The position numbers and the translations under genes are program-made. Of a stretch of DNA of 64,000 nt, positions 10,231 to 19,319 are shown in pieces. The notes below the pieces were generated by a model. That model ran no database searches, was not told the origin of the DNA, and was given only the letters and a program-made list of their open reading frames with translations. Origin of the DNA: Bacillus thermozeamaize (GTDB lineage Bacteria > Bacillota > Bacilli > ZCTH02-B2); the NCBI GenBank assembly GCA_002159075.1, contig LZRT01000066.1:29907-93906 (forward strand), in the 5' to 3' direction. How positions within the stretch are numbered: the stretch's first letter is position 1; each line of letters begins with the position of its first letter.

Positions 10231-11541
10231 TCACACATATCTCCGGCGTTTGGCAGAAGAGGGAATTCGCATTTCCTCCCGATATTTTGCCACGGTCCGG
10301 CGAGAGAGGCAAATCCCCTCTGCCGACAGCAATTCCGCCAATTTCTGATCCGACAGCGGCTTGCGCTTGTCTTCGCCGTCGATCAGTTCTTTGATCCGCA
10401 ATTTCACCCGCTCAGGCGAGATCTCATCCTCCGTGCCGATGCCGTGTGAAAAAAAGGCCTTGAGCTCAATCAGACCGCGTGGCGTCTGTGCGTACTTGCC
10501 GCTGGTTGCCCGGCTGACGGTCGACTCGTGCATGCCCAGCTTGTCAGCCACTTGCCTTAGGGTCAACGGACGCAAATAGGCCTTGCCTTTTTCAAGAAAG
10601 TCCCGCTGCTCCTCAACGAGGCACTCCACGACGCGGTAAAGGGTCAGCCGCCGCTGCTCGATGCTCTTGGCGATCCAGAGTGCCGCATTCAGCTTTTCCC
10701 GCAGGTAGCTGGCAACCTGCTCATCGGCATGTTGGATCATCTGATGGTAGGCCGGGTTGATCCGAAAGTGAGGCAACCAATGATCCAGGAGGATGACCAC
10801 ATATTCTCCGTTCACCTTTTCAATCTGCACATCCGGAATCAAGTACCGCGGGGCTTCCGCGCTATACGCCAGCCCGGGATGCGGGTTTAAAGACTGGATC
10901 CGGTCATAGGCTCGCTGAATCGCTCCCGGTGACACACCATACCACTGGGCAAGCTGCTGAATTTTTCCCTGCGCCAGCTCCTCCAGGGATTCTTCCACCA
11001 AGCGCATGGCCAGCCAATCATCGGGAGCCAGGCGACGCAATTGAAGGAGGAGGCATTCCTTGAGATCCCTGGCGCACACCCCAGGGGGATCCATCTGCTG
11101 CAAACAGGCGATGGCTTCCTCAATCTTCGCTTCCGGCACTCCCGCACAGGCTGCCGCTTCTGTGACCGAGATATCCAGGTATCCTCGTTCATCCACATTG
11201 CCGATCAGAAATCTGCCGATCTGTTGTATCTCGTCAGACAGCGGGAACTCCAATAGCTGGGCCTCGAGCCGCTCTTGCAGCGTGGCTTCCGCGGACAACA
11301 CCTGATTGAACCAGTTCCGTTCTTCTGTCTGCGTTCTCGATGATTCAACCGGAACATCGTGAATGTACTGGTACAGCCCCTCCAGTTCGATCAGCGGATT
11401 TTCCATCTGTTGCTCGTGTAAATATTCTAATAGTTCAAGGGATGAGAACTGGAGGATTTCAATCGCTTGCCGCAGCTGGGGAGTGAGGGTCAATTTCAGC
11501 GTTTGTTCCTGTTTGAGGTTAAAACTCAATTCCATCGCCAT
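10231..11541 (-). CDS. rpoN: RNA polymerase sigma-54 factor (SigL/RpoN)
   Basis: Alternative sigma factor that recognises -24/-12 promoters and needs AAA+ activators. About 436 residues. The N-terminal activator-interacting region is glutamine- and leucine-rich (SFNLKQEQTLKLTLTPQLRQAIEILQ), the central region binds core polymerase and contains a helix-turn-helix around LRQVADKLGMHESTVSRATS, and the C-terminus holds the RpoN box SRRTVAKYREE. The ATG at 11541 has GGAG five bases upstream; a GTG six bases earlier is too close to it. No bacterial enhancer-binding activator gene is visible in the window. Confidence 0.95.
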   Translation of the reverse strand: MAMELSFNLKQEQTLKLTLTPQLRQAIEILQFSSLELLEYLHEQQMENPLIELEGLYQYIHDVPVESSRTQTEERNWFNQVLSAEATLQERLEAQLLEFPLSDEIQQIGRFLIGNVDERGYLDISVTEAAACAGVPEAKIEEAIACLQQMDPPGVCARDLKECLLLQLRRLAPDDWLAMRLVEESLEELAQGKIQQLAQWYGVSPGAIQRAYDRIQSLNPHPGLAYSAEAPRYLIPDVQIEKVNGEYVVILLDHWLPHFRINPAYHQMIQHADEQVASYLREKLNAALWIAKSIEQRRLTLYRVVECLVEEQRDFLEKGKAYLRPLTLRQVADKLGMHESTVSRATSGKYAQTPRGLIELKAFFSHGIGTEDEISPERVKLRIKELIDGEDKRKPLSDQKLAELLSAEGICLSRRTVAKYREEMRIPSSAKRRRYV

Positions 11542-11660
11542 AGTCACTCCTGGTTTCTAAAGCGCTTCCATTTTTGAAACCAGTACTTCCCCTCCTCCTT
11601 TTCATCAATTGTCTTTATATATTTTCAGTATACACGGGAACAGGGCTGTCTGGGTACCCC

Positions 11661-11689
11661 TTGCAACTTGAAAAATTCCTTGTTATAAT
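11661..11689 (+). promoter_or_regulatory. Promoter of tRNA-Arg
   Basis: TTGCAA, 17-base spacer, consensus TATAAT on the plus strand, 20 bases before the mature tRNA. Confidence 0.75.
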
Positions 11690-11708
11690 GGTGTTGTTCT
11701 TTCGGGAT

Positions 11709-11783
11709 GCGCTCGTAGCTCAGCGGATAGAGCACTGGCCTCCGGAGCCAGGAGCGGGGGTTCGATTCCCTCCGAGCGCGCCA
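11709..11783 (+). tRNA. tRNA-Arg (anticodon CCG)
   Basis: 75 bases including an encoded CCA. Acceptor arms GCGCTCG and CGAGCGC pair fully; the anticodon arm is CTGGC-CTCCGGA-GCCAG giving anticodon CCG, which reads CGG; the T arm GGGGG-TTCGATT-CCCTC has one G-U pair. Single gene with its own promoter and terminator. Confidence 0.97.
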
Positions 11784-11803
11784 TTTTATTTACTAGGAGA
11801 ACA

Positions 11804-11840
11804 AGCTGTCCTGTCTCATGGGATAGCTTTTTTATTTTTT
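11804..11840 (+). terminator. Terminator of tRNA-Arg
   Basis: AGCTGTCC pairs with GGATAGCT (one G-U pair), 9-base loop, followed by TTTTTTATTTTTT on the plus strand. Confidence 0.75.
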
Positions 11841-11876
11841 CGCCGGTTTGACCCGGCGAAATCTTGCATTTACAAT
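11837..11876 (+). promoter_or_regulatory. clpP promoter with possible CtsR site
   Basis: TTGACC (11848-11853), 17-base spacer, TACAAT (11871-11876). The -35 hexamer is part of GGTTTGACC, a CtsR-type heptad (TTTGACC), with an imperfect partner TTTCGCC two bases upstream of it. The region is also a 9-bp inverted repeat TTTCGCCGG / CCGGCGAAA. CtsR control of clpP is known in Bacilli; the spacing here deviates from the usual three bases, so binding is only probable. Confidence 0.55.
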
Positions 11877-11937
11877 AAGGGCAAAGCAGCCTTCTTGCAA
11901 GTGATACCTATCTATGAAAAGGAAAGGGAGAGCGCGG

Positions 11938-12531
11938 ATGCATCTCATTCCCACCGTCATCGAACAGACCAATCGCGGCGAGAGAGCTTACGACATCTAC
12001 TCGCGATTGCTGAAAGATCGGATTATCTTTCTCGGAACGCCGATTGACGATTTGGTAGCCAACAGCGTCGTGGCCCAGCTGCTGTTTCTGCAGGCTGAAG
12101 ATCCAGACAAGGACATCTACCTTTACATCAACAGTCCTGGAGGAGTCATTACTGCGGGGATGGCCATTTACGACACCATGCAGTACATCAAGCCGGATGT
12201 CTCCACCATTTGCATCGGCATGGCCGCCTCGATGGGCGCTTTCCTCCTGGCCGCCGGGGCCAAGGGAAAACGGTTCGCCCTGCCCAACAGCGAAGTGATG
12301 ATCCACCAGCCGCTGGGAGGCGCGCGCGGCCAGGCGACAGACATTGAGATTCACGCCAGGCACATTTTGAAGATGCGGGATCGCCTCAATCGGATTCTCT
12401 CGGAAAACACAGGCCAGCCGTTGGAAGTCATCGAACGGGATACCGACCGGGATTTCTTCATGTCCGCGGAAGAAGCCAAAAAGTATGGTCTGATCGATGA
12501 GATCATCACCTCGGCACCCCGTTCCGAGTAA
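11938..12531 (+). CDS. clpP: ATP-dependent Clp protease proteolytic subunit
   Basis: Serine protease forming the tetradecameric chamber used with ClpC, ClpX or ClpE. 197 residues from the ATG at 11938, which has GGGAG seven bases upstream and gives the standard N-terminus [20 protein letters not shown]; a longer frame from 11914 is less likely. Catalytic triad is Ser98 (GMAASMG), His123 (MIHQPLGG) and Asp172 (ERDTDRD). Monocistronic on the plus strand, with a promoter carrying a CtsR-like heptad upstream and a strong terminator downstream. No processing propeptide of note. Confidence 0.97.
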   Translation: MHLIPTVIEQTNRGERAYDIYSRLLKDRIIFLGTPIDDLVANSVVAQLLFLQAEDPDKDIYLYINSPGGVITAGMAIYDTMQYIKPDVSTICIGMAASMGAFLLAAGAKGKRFALPNSEVMIHQPLGGARGQATDIEIHARHILKMRDRLNRILSENTGQPLEVIERDTDRDFFMSAEEAKKYGLIDEIITSAPRSE

Positions 12532-12534
12532 AAC

Positions 12535-12573
12535 GAAAAAATCACCCTTGTCATGAACAGGGGTGATTTTTTC
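12535..12573. terminator. Bidirectional terminator after clpP
   Basis: ATCACCC / GGGTGAT stem extended by A and T tracts on both sides (AAAAAATCACCC ... GGGTGATTTTTT). Can serve clpP on the plus strand and the whiA-hpr run on the minus strand. Confidence 0.85.
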
Positions 12574-12636
12574 ACTTTCATGGAAGCGTTCTCATAAATC
12601 GGCACACGGACAATGGCTGTCAACTTCAAGTCATGT

Positions 12637-12894
12637 TCAATCCTCTTTTGAAATCATGACAGCCAGCGACTCAACGGCCTGTGCCGCATCCGGCCCCTCC
12701 GCTTCGATGGTCACGCTGGTTCCCTGATTGATGGCCAGACTCATCACGCCCATGATGCTCTTGGCGCTCACTCGCTTGTCTTCCATCACAAGGTAAATGT
12801 CGGAGGAAAAGCGGTTGGCTTCCTGAACAAAGAGGGCAGCGGGCCGAGCGTGCAGCCCGTTTCTTAACTTCACCACCACCTCTTTGGTATACAA
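12637..12894 (-). CDS. HPr-family phosphocarrier (Crh locus) with both His15 and Ser46
   Basis: 85-residue HPr-fold protein located after whiA, the crh position of Bacillus. Its middle (PAALFVQEANRF) closely resembles Crh, which in Bacillus subtilis has Gln15, yet the sequence here keeps the PTS histidine (GLHARPA) and the regulatory serine (KSIMGVMSL). Taking the TTG at 12894 as start puts these exactly at 15 and 46 and gives eight bases from GGGAGG; an ATG two codons earlier is too close to the ribosome site. Ser46 would be the target of the HprK encoded at 27-28 kb. It may act in PTS transport, in carbon catabolite repression, or both. Confidence 0.88.
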   Translation of the reverse strand: MYTKEVVVKLRNGLHARPAALFVQEANRFSSDIYLVMEDKRVSAKSIMGVMSLAINQGTSVTIEAEGPDAAQAVESLAVMISKED

Positions 12895-12956
12895 TCCCAT
12901 AACCTCCCACCTATATCATAATCCGTTGCTTTCATTCATCATGATATCAATTCTCA

Positions 12957-13949
12957 TTATAACATATCTTGAGGACATTTTTGGCGGATTCGCGCCGCGA
13001 TTTCATCCAATTTTCGCAATCGATGGTTTACCCCTGACTTGCTCATCGCCCCCCCAGGCAACTGCTGTCCCAATTCGCTGAGACTGAGATCGGGATGGGC
13101 CAATCGCGCCTCGGCCACTTCGCGCAATTTTGGGGGAAGGTTTTCCAGGCCCCATACCTTCTCAATCAGCCGGATGTTGGCTACCTGCTTCATAGAAGCC
13201 TGAATGGTCTTGTTCAGGTTGGCCGTCTCACAGTTGACCAGCCGATTCACCGAATTGCGCATATCTTTGACAATCCGCACATCTTCAAAATGCAACAGCG
13301 CCTGATGCGCGCCGATGACATTCAGGAAGGCGGTGATCTTCTCCCCTTCTTTCATGTACAGGACGTAACTGTTTTTCCGTTCGATGCATTTGGCGTTCAC
13401 ATCAAATTGGTTGGCCAGTTCACTCAGTTGCTGGCACAGGCTTTCTGAAAAACAACTGATTTCCAGGTGGTATGAATTGCGTTCAGGGTTGTTGACCGAA
13501 CCGCCTGCCAGAAAAGCCCCTCGCAGAAAGGCCCGTTTGCAACAGTTTTTCCGGATGATCTTCGGGTCGATGCCGCTGACGATGATCAGCCGGTTGTTGC
13601 TATCGCGAACCAGGCCCAGATCCAGCAGGATATCCCGCTGATCACTGGATGAACCGGCGGCTTCCTTTCCCCGGGAAATGGGAATCCGAACAATGTAGAC
13701 GTTGTTTTTTTTCAACTGGGCCTTTTTCCGGATCAACACTTCCGCTTGAATGCGGTAGGCACGTTTGACAAGGGTGTAGATGCGCCGGGCAATGGCCGCG
13801 TTTTCCGTCTGAATGTCCATGGTCTGGCGGCTTCCCGCGAATCGCATGCTGCCGTTCATCCTTACCAGGGCGCTCAATTCTGCACGCTGGCAACAGGGTT
13901 TGCTCTCGATCTGGGTCAATTCTTTTTTGGTTTCTGCTGCGAATGACAT
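12957..13949 (-). CDS. whiA: DNA-binding protein WhiA
   Basis: Sporulation/cell-division regulator of Gram-positive bacteria. About 330 residues: an N-terminal LAGLIDADG-homing-endonuclease-like region (residues 1-220, containing [23 protein letters not shown] without an obvious catalytic centre) and a C-terminal helix-turn-helix (residues 270-320, [27 protein letters not shown]). The ATG at 13949 is preceded by GGGGGTG at five bases; the upstream extension is unlikely. It lies 53 bases after yvcK in the conserved rapZ-yvcK-whiA-crh order. Confidence 0.95.
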   Translation of the reverse strand: MSFAAETKKELTQIESKPCCQRAELSALVRMNGSMRFAGSRQTMDIQTENAAIARRIYTLVKRAYRIQAEVLIRKKAQLKKNNVYIVRIPISRGKEAAGSSSDQRDILLDLGLVRDSNNRLIIVSGIDPKIIRKNCCKRAFLRGAFLAGGSVNNPERNSYHLEISCFSESLCQQLSELANQFDVNAKCIERKNSYVLYMKEGEKITAFLNVIGAHQALLHFEDVRIVKDMRNSVNRLVNCETANLNKTIQASMKQVANIRLIEKVWGLENLPPKLREVAEARLAHPDLSLSELGQQLPGGAMSKSGVNHRLRKLDEIAARIRQKCPQDML

Positions 13950-14002
13950 GCTGGCACCCCCGCTGGCCACCAGGTCAGGTGGCATGATCCCGGTTGGATT
14001 CC

Positions 14003-14980
14003 TCAGTTGCGCCGGTTTTCAAGCCATTGTTTCAGCGCTTGTTCAATCAGATCGCCCAACCGGTTGGCGTTGTGACGGAGATACGTTTCATAACTGATCA
14101 GATTATCGGCAATCACCTGATACCCCATGGCGGCCAGGGCTTCCACCGCCGGTTCGACCGGATAGGATCCCTTTTCTGCATACTGGCGGGCAATGGAAGG
14201 CGGCAACTCGGCACAGTTGACAATCACCAGATCAAAGAGGTTGTTGCCAACGTGCTCGTCAAACACTTTCAGGTGATCGACCGCATTCAGTCCGTCTGTT
14301 TCCCCCGGCTGCGTCATCAGGTTACAGACAAAGATTTTCAAGGCGGACGATCTTCGCACCGCCTCCACAAGCCCTTTGACCAACAGGTTAGGCAGGAGGC
14401 TGGTGTACAGGCTGCCTGGCCCGACAATCAGACAGTCTGCATCCATGATCTCCTTGACCGCCTCTTCGTTGGCAGCAACATCGCCGGGGATCAGCTCAAG
14501 CCGCTGAATCCTTTTTCCGGCAAGCGGAATCTGGGACTCTCCCACCACCTCCGTGCCGTCCGTCATGGTCGCCTTCAGGACGACCGCTTGGTTGCTGGCA
14601 GGCAGCACTTTCCCCTTGACAGCCAGGACACGGCTCAATTCCTTGATCCCCTTCACAAAATCGCCGGTCACGTCGTTCAAAGCCGCCAGCAGCAAATTTC
14701 CCAGGCTGTGGCCAATCAACCCTTCTCCCTGCTTGAAACGGTACTGCAGCATCTTCTCCAGGAGCGGTTCCGTATCAGCCAGGGCCACCAGCACATTGCG
14801 AATGTCTCCCGGCGGCAACATGTTCAGATCGGTGCGCAACCGCCCCGAACTGCCTCCATCATCTCCTACCGTGACCACGGCCGTCAAATGCCAGTTGCGG
14901 TATTTGAGGCCGCGCAACATCGTAGAAAGACCGGTTCCCCCGCCGATTGCCACCACTTTGGGGCAGACAGGTTCCTTCAT
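14003..14980 (-). CDS. yvcK: Gluconeogenesis factor YvcK/GlmR
   Basis: Nucleotide-sugar binding protein of the CofD-like (Rossmann) family needed for growth on gluconeogenic carbon and for peptidoglycan precursor supply. 325 residues with [19 protein letters not shown] near the N-terminus, [13 protein letters not shown] and [12 protein letters not shown], and [21 protein letters not shown], all typical. It follows rapZ after a 136-base AT-rich gap that has a TTGACA but no well-placed -10. Function follows from family, not from this sequence. Confidence 0.94.
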   Translation of the reverse strand: MKEPVCPKVVAIGGGTGLSTMLRGLKYRNWHLTAVVTVGDDGGSSGRLRTDLNMLPPGDIRNVLVALADTEPLLEKMLQYRFKQGEGLIGHSLGNLLLAALNDVTGDFVKGIKELSRVLAVKGKVLPASNQAVVLKATMTDGTEVVGESQIPLAGKRIQRLELIPGDVAANEEAVKEIMDADCLIVGPGSLYTSLLPNLLVKGLVEAVRRSSALKIFVCNLMTQPGETDGLNAVDHLKVFDEHVGNNLFDLVIVNCAELPPSIARQYAEKGSYPVEPAVEALAAMGYQVIADNLISYETYLRHNANRLGDLIEQALKQWLENRRN

Positions 14981-15116
14981 TCTCCCAACGCCTTTCTCAG
15001 GATGTTCTTTTTGTCAAATCTTTATAAACTCTTTATATTTGTGGGTGACTCCGTTTATACGTTCATTTATCCGTTATATGATTCGTTGTTCTAAGCATTT
15101 TTCGTTCTCTGGCCCA

Positions 15117-15998
15117 TCAACCCTCTTTCAGCACATCTTTGTGAATATCGCGATGCTCCACGCGCGCATCATAGTGCCGTTCCCGCAACAGTTTCCCGAT
15201 ATACTCCGCGATGGCCACGGACCTGTGCCGTCCGCCTGTGCAACCGATTCCGATCACCAATTGGCTTTTCCCTTCCCTGGCATAAAGCGGCAACAAGTAG
15301 AGGAGAAAATCGCTGAGCCGCCCCAGGTAGGCGTCGACCCCTTCCGACTCCATGACAAACCGGTATACCGGCTCGTCTTTTCCGGAAAGGGCACGCAGGG
15401 ACTCTTCGTAGTATGGATTGGGCAGAAATCGGACGTCAAATACCAGGTCGGCATCCATCGGCACGCCAAACTTAAAACCGAAGGACAACACATGGATCGC
15501 CAGCCGTTCCTCTTCTCTGGAAATGAGGATACTGGCCAGCTTGTCCCTTAATTCGCGGGGTTTCAAGCGGCTGGTGTCGATGATCAAGTGAGCCTGCTCC
15601 TTGATCGCCTGCAGTTTTTTCCGCTCAAGCTGGATGCCCTCCAATGGGGAACCGGCCGCAGCCAAAGGATGGCGCCGTCTCGTCTCCTTGTAGCGACGAA
15701 CCAGCGTCTGATCGTCAGCGTCCAGAAAAAGAATCTGGAGGCGCAGATAGTCCATCTGTTTCAATACGTCCAATGCCTCAGAAAGGGCAGAAAAAAATTC
15801 CCCCCCTCGCAGGTCGATCACCAGCGCCGCCTTGCCAATCTTCCCGCCTGATTGCTGCAGGATTTCGGCAAATTTTGGAATCAGAACCGGCGGCAAATTA
15901 TCCACACAAAAAAAGCCCAGGTCTTCCAGGCTTTGGACAGCGACCGTTTTCCCGGCGCCTGACATGCCGGTTACAATCACCAGCTCCACCGTTTGCAT
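15117..15998 (-). CDS. rapZ: RNase adapter / nucleotide-binding protein RapZ (YvcJ)
   Basis: P-loop protein of 293 residues. Walker A is TGMSGAGKT near residue 10 and FFCVDNLPP follows; the C-terminal domain has the conserved IGIGCTGGRHRSVAIAE, which binds phosphate-containing ligands or RNA in the enterobacterial protein. In Bacilli YvcJ hydrolyses nucleotides and affects competence; a GlmZ-type sRNA partner is not known there. The start has GAGGTG at the proper distance. First of the rapZ-yvcK-whiA-hpr group, following the Nudix gene by 58 bases. Confidence 0.94.
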   Translation of the reverse strand: MQTVELVIVTGMSGAGKTVAVQSLEDLGFFCVDNLPPVLIPKFAEILQQSGGKIGKAALVIDLRGGEFFSALSEALDVLKQMDYLRLQILFLDADDQTLVRRYKETRRRHPLAAAGSPLEGIQLERKKLQAIKEQAHLIIDTSRLKPRELRDKLASILISREEERLAIHVLSFGFKFGVPMDADLVFDVRFLPNPYYEESLRALSGKDEPVYRFVMESEGVDAYLGRLSDFLLYLLPLYAREGKSQLVIGIGCTGGRHRSVAIAEYIGKLLRERHYDARVEHRDIHKDVLKEG

Positions 15999-16056
15999 CT
16001 TGCAAACACCTCACTTCCCGCACAGGAGGTCAGCACCAAACCAACCGCCACGCCAT

Positions 16057-16539
16057 TCAAGAGGAGGCGCAAAGGCATTCTTGCGTATCGTGCAGATGGT
16101 AATCCAAAAGCTGGAAATCAGGCGTGTAATGAAAACGCCCGACCAGCAGCCGATCATGGTTTAACACCTGTTTGATAAACAGGCGATCCCCTTCCGGCAT
16201 GGGCAGTTGATCCAGCATCGAGATGGGATGCCATTGCAGCAGACCTTCCTGAGAATGGACCAGCATCTCACCGGCCGCTTCTTGCGCAAGAAAGAGAAAA
16301 AGCATCCATTCATGCTGGAACATCCCTTCTTCTTCCATCACCATGGTAAAAACGCCCCGCAATTGGGGAGAAATCAGTTCCAGCCCCGTTTCCTCTTTAT
16401 ATTCTCGATGCACGGTATCGATGACCGTCTCGGCAGGTTCCATTTTGCCCCCCGGGCAAGTCCACCATCCGCGCCTTGGTTTTTGCAGCAAAAGTACCTG
16501 ATCGTTCCGGCGATAAAGACAAGTTGCCACACGCTGCAC
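16057..16539 (-). CDS. Nudix hydrolase (YvcI-like)
   Basis: 160-residue Nudix fold protein whose Nudix box runs GGKMEPAETVIDTVHREYKEETGL at residues 30-53 and fits G-x5-E-x7-REUxEExGU. It should hydrolyse a nucleoside diphosphate linked to another group; the early RRNDQVLLLQ and WWTCPGG are like the 8-oxo-dGTP/ADP-ribose group. GTG start with GAGGTG seven bases upstream. It sits next to rapZ as yvcI does in Bacillus subtilis. Substrate unknown. Confidence 0.88.
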   Translation of the reverse strand: MQRVATCLYRRNDQVLLLQKPRRGWWTCPGGKMEPAETVIDTVHREYKEETGLELISPQLRGVFTMVMEEEGMFQHEWMLFLFLAQEAAGEMLVHSQEGLLQWHPISMLDQLPMPEGDRLFIKQVLNHDRLLVGRFHYTPDFQLLDYHLHDTQECLCASS

Positions 16540-16606
16540 CCTGTTTCACCTCATCTTATGGAAGGATACATCGAAGACAGATCGCTTGGCAGGGCAGACG
16601 GCAAAA

Positions 16607-18214
16607 TCAATCCGGCTGGCGGAGGTAAAAACGGATCGTCTGCGCATGCTTGGCCAGTGTGCTGACGGATACCTGGTAGGATGTCGCCACTTCCCGCTGC
16701 GTCACCGCTTCGCCAAAGTGCTTCCGCGTCAAATATTCCACAGCGGCACTCCATCCTTCCGGTTTGTGCAGGCGAGGGAGGTGTGGATAAACCCTCAGCA
16801 GAAAACTGATCCAGATATGCCGAGCCTCCGACACATAGCCAGGCGCATGCCGTGAAAAGCGCTGCGACACCCTTTCCAAAACGGCCTGATACGGTTGCAC
16901 ATGCACGCCCTCGACCGGCTCACCGAGGAAGGCGAGGAGAAACTGGGCAACACGTTTTAATGTGCTCGCCTCTTCCGGGTTTTTCAAGTACTGCTTCAAT
17001 GTCAGGATGGCTTCCTGATCGCCAATCGATCCCAGAACCTGGAGAATTTGCAGCTTCATCTCATCATGGCCAAATCGCAATCCCCAGTGAAGCATCGCCC
17101 TGAGCCAAGGATACTGGACATGCGTCTGTTCAGACCATGAAGCAGAGGGAATGCGGCGCAACTGTTCAATCGGCAGGTGGTACTGATAAGGGAGGAGGGG
17201 CAGCTTGTGGGAATGCAGCTCCTCCATCACGCGCAAGTAAAAACGCGGAACAGGAGATTGCGGATCCCTCTGCGCGACGGTATTCCACCACTTGATCGCC
17301 TCTTCATAGCGTCCCGTGTTGGCCGCAGCCACCGCGGTATAGTGATAGAGGCAGATATCGTCCACGACACCCAGCGCAATCAATTGCCGAAAGCGCCGGT
17401 ATGCCGCCTCGTGTTCACCCAGGATTCCCAGGGTGGTGGCCTGCTTGAACATCTGTTCCACCTGCATCGGGACGATCTTTTTCAGCCGTTCCAAGACGTT
17501 TTGCAGTCCATCACGTTCCTCCAGGTGTCCGTACAACACAGCCAAATTGCATAGCGCATGGACATTTCCGGGGTCTTCTTTCAGCACCGCCTCCACCATC
17601 TGAAAGGCCGCCCCCAGGTTGCCCTGGTAATAATAAGCGAGGGTCAAGTTGTTGCGAGCCGCAATAAACCCCGGATCCTCTGCCACGATCCGCTCCAGGA
17701 GCTCCGTCGCCTCTGCGAACCGTCCCTCTTCCAAACACAGGCGAGCCCGGTCATGAATGCTGAACAGCAGCGTTTGCTGCCGCGGGCGGACGGTGCGTGG
17801 CGGACGGCCGAGAAATTGGCTGAGCATCTGCAGCATCTCTTCCGCTTCCTGCCTGTACTCCCCGTCCCGGTCCTCTTCCAGATAACGCAGCACGCATTCC
17901 TCGGCCAGCTCGTACTCCTCCAAGTGAGCCCAATTATTGGCCATATAAAAATAACCTTCCGTAAAGTTGGGATCCACTTTTTCCAACACATACTGGAGGA
18001 TTTGATTGGAATCCTCAAACAACCCCATTTCCGCCAGAACACCAGCGAGATTGCAGTGATTGACCGGGTTGTCCGGCTCCCGATCAACCGCACGCTGGAA
18101 ATATTTCAACGCTTTATTGTAGTTATTCCGGTCGAGGTACTGCAATGCCCGTTCAAAAAAGAAGTTGGCATCCATCTCAACCGGAATGACGTTGTCGCGG
18201 TGTTGTTTTTCCAT
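16607..18214 (-). CDS. TPR-repeat protein (YvcD-like)
   Basis: 535 residues. The N-terminal half consists of tetratricopeptide repeats (for example FFERALQYLDRNNYNKALKYFQRAV at 14-38, then repeats near 55, 90, 150, 190, 230 and 270). The C-terminal 80 residues end in a helix-turn-helix-like stretch (AVTQREVATSYQVSVSTLAKHAQTI). It matches the position of yvcD in Bacillus subtilis, but the thioredoxin reductase gene trxB usually found between it and the Nudix gene is absent here. Probably an adaptor; no enzymatic motif. It has its own extended -10 promoter. Confidence 0.85.
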   Translation of the reverse strand: MEKQHRDNVIPVEMDANFFFERALQYLDRNNYNKALKYFQRAVDREPDNPVNHCNLAGVLAEMGLFEDSNQILQYVLEKVDPNFTEGYFYMANNWAHLEEYELAEECVLRYLEEDRDGEYRQEAEEMLQMLSQFLGRPPRTVRPRQQTLLFSIHDRARLCLEEGRFAEATELLERIVAEDPGFIAARNNLTLAYYYQGNLGAAFQMVEAVLKEDPGNVHALCNLAVLYGHLEERDGLQNVLERLKKIVPMQVEQMFKQATTLGILGEHEAAYRRFRQLIALGVVDDICLYHYTAVAAANTGRYEEAIKWWNTVAQRDPQSPVPRFYLRVMEELHSHKLPLLPYQYHLPIEQLRRIPSASWSEQTHVQYPWLRAMLHWGLRFGHDEMKLQILQVLGSIGDQEAILTLKQYLKNPEEASTLKRVAQFLLAFLGEPVEGVHVQPYQAVLERVSQRFSRHAPGYVSEARHIWISFLLRVYPHLPRLHKPEGWSAAVEYLTRKHFGEAVTQREVATSYQVSVSTLAKHAQTIRFYLRQPD

Positions 18215-18253
18215 ATGTCCCTCCGTGTCCCAATCGGGCCCTGTTCTTGCTTC

Positions 18254-18282
18254 ATTATATCATACGCTTTTTTGAAGTTCAC
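18254..18282 (-). promoter_or_regulatory. Promoter of the TPR gene
   Basis: Minus strand GTGAAC, 17-base spacer, TATAAT preceded by TGA (extended -10), about 40 bases ahead of the TPR start codon and directly after the prs terminator. Confidence 0.6.
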
Positions 18283-18312
18283 AAAAAAAGAGCGGAACCA
18301 TGTATCCGCTCT
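18281..18312 (-). terminator. Terminator of the his-prs operon
   Basis: Perfect 8-bp stem AGAGCGGA / TCCGCTCT with an 8-base loop followed on the minus strand by TTTTTTT. Lies 20 bases after the prs stop codon. Confidence 0.88.
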
Positions 18313-18331
18313 CGCAAAAATGCGCGCTGAC

Positions 18332-19285
18332 CTATACCTTTTGAATCCGGAAAAGACTGCTGATGGAACCCCCTTCTTCGATCAAATGGATGCCTTTGGC
18401 CAACAACTGTGCGACGGAGAGGACGACAAACCGGTCCGAACAGTTGGCAGGCAAGGGCAACGTGTCCGTAACGACCACTTCCCTTATCCAGGGATGCTCG
18501 AGGCGCTTGACCGCGTCATCAGAAAACACAGCGTGCGTCGCGCAGATATAGGCTGGGTTGGCTCCTTTTTCCCGCAGCCCTTCCACTACGTTGACAATGG
18601 TTCCCCCCGTATCGATCATGTCTTCAATGATGATCGGCGTCCGCCCGGCCACCTCGCCGATGACATGCGTGATTTTGGACTGATTATGGGCAGGCCGGCT
18701 CTTGATCATAATGGCAAAGGGAGCTCCCATGGCGGCCGCCAACTTTTCGGCCGTTTTGGCCCTTCCCGCGTCCGGCGAGACGATCACGGGATTTTCAATC
18801 TGCTTGCTGACCAGATAATCGCACAGCATGTCTAGAGCCGTCAGATGATCCACAGGGATGTTGAAGAAACCTTGGATCGCAGGGGCGTGCAGATCGATGG
18901 TCACAATCCGGTGCACCCCGACCGTTGTCAGGACATCGGCCACCATTTTGGCCGAAATCGGTTCGCGCGGGGCATCTTTTTTTTCTTGCCGCGCATACCC
19001 ATAGTAAGGGATCACCGCTGTAATGCTGCGTGCCGAAGCCCGCTTTGCGGCATCCACCATGACCAGAAGCTCCACAAAATGTTCGTTGATCGGATGGGAA
19101 AACGACTGAACCAAGAAGACATCCGTTCCCCGAATGCTTTCTTCGTAATGAACGTATATCTCCCCGCTTTTGAAACGTGAGATCTGTACCTTTCCTAAAG
19201 GAATTTTCAAGTGCCTGACGATCTGTTCAGACAAGCGTGGGTTGGATGTCCCTGAGAACACCCGAAACGCACGATTCTCCTGCAT
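18332..19285 (-). CDS. prs: Ribose-phosphate pyrophosphokinase
   Basis: Makes PRPP from ribose 5-phosphate and ATP, the substrate of HisG in the same operon. 317 residues from the ATG at 19285. Signatures: FSGTSNPRL, SRFKSGEIYVHYEESIRG, PYYGYARQEKK, the binding region DLHAPAIQGFFNIPVDHL, and the PRPP loop EDMIDTGGTI. AAGGAGG is 12 bases from the ATG, a little long; the open frame runs further upstream through hisIE but without conserved sequence. Placement as the last gene of a his operon, 34 bases after hisIE, is uncommon and links PRPP supply to histidine synthesis. A second prs elsewhere cannot be excluded. Confidence 0.94.
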   Translation of the reverse strand: MQENRAFRVFSGTSNPRLSEQIVRHLKIPLGKVQISRFKSGEIYVHYEESIRGTDVFLVQSFSHPINEHFVELLVMVDAAKRASARSITAVIPYYGYARQEKKDAPREPISAKMVADVLTTVGVHRIVTIDLHAPAIQGFFNIPVDHLTALDMLCDYLVSKQIENPVIVSPDAGRAKTAEKLAAAMGAPFAIMIKSRPAHNQSKITHVIGEVAGRTPIIIEDMIDTGGTIVNVVEGLREKGANPAYICATHAVFSDDAVKRLEHPWIREVVVTDTLPLPANCSDRFVVLSVAQLLAKGIHLIEEGGSISSLFRIQKV

Positions 19286-19319
19286 TTGAAAGAGGTTCCT
19301 CCTTAAGTATTGTTCCGGC

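Noticed and set aside
14981..15116. Promoter or small gene in the yvcK-rapZ gap
   Set aside because: A TTGACA is present on the minus strand but no -10 at the right distance, and no frame with a ribosome site; left unassigned.
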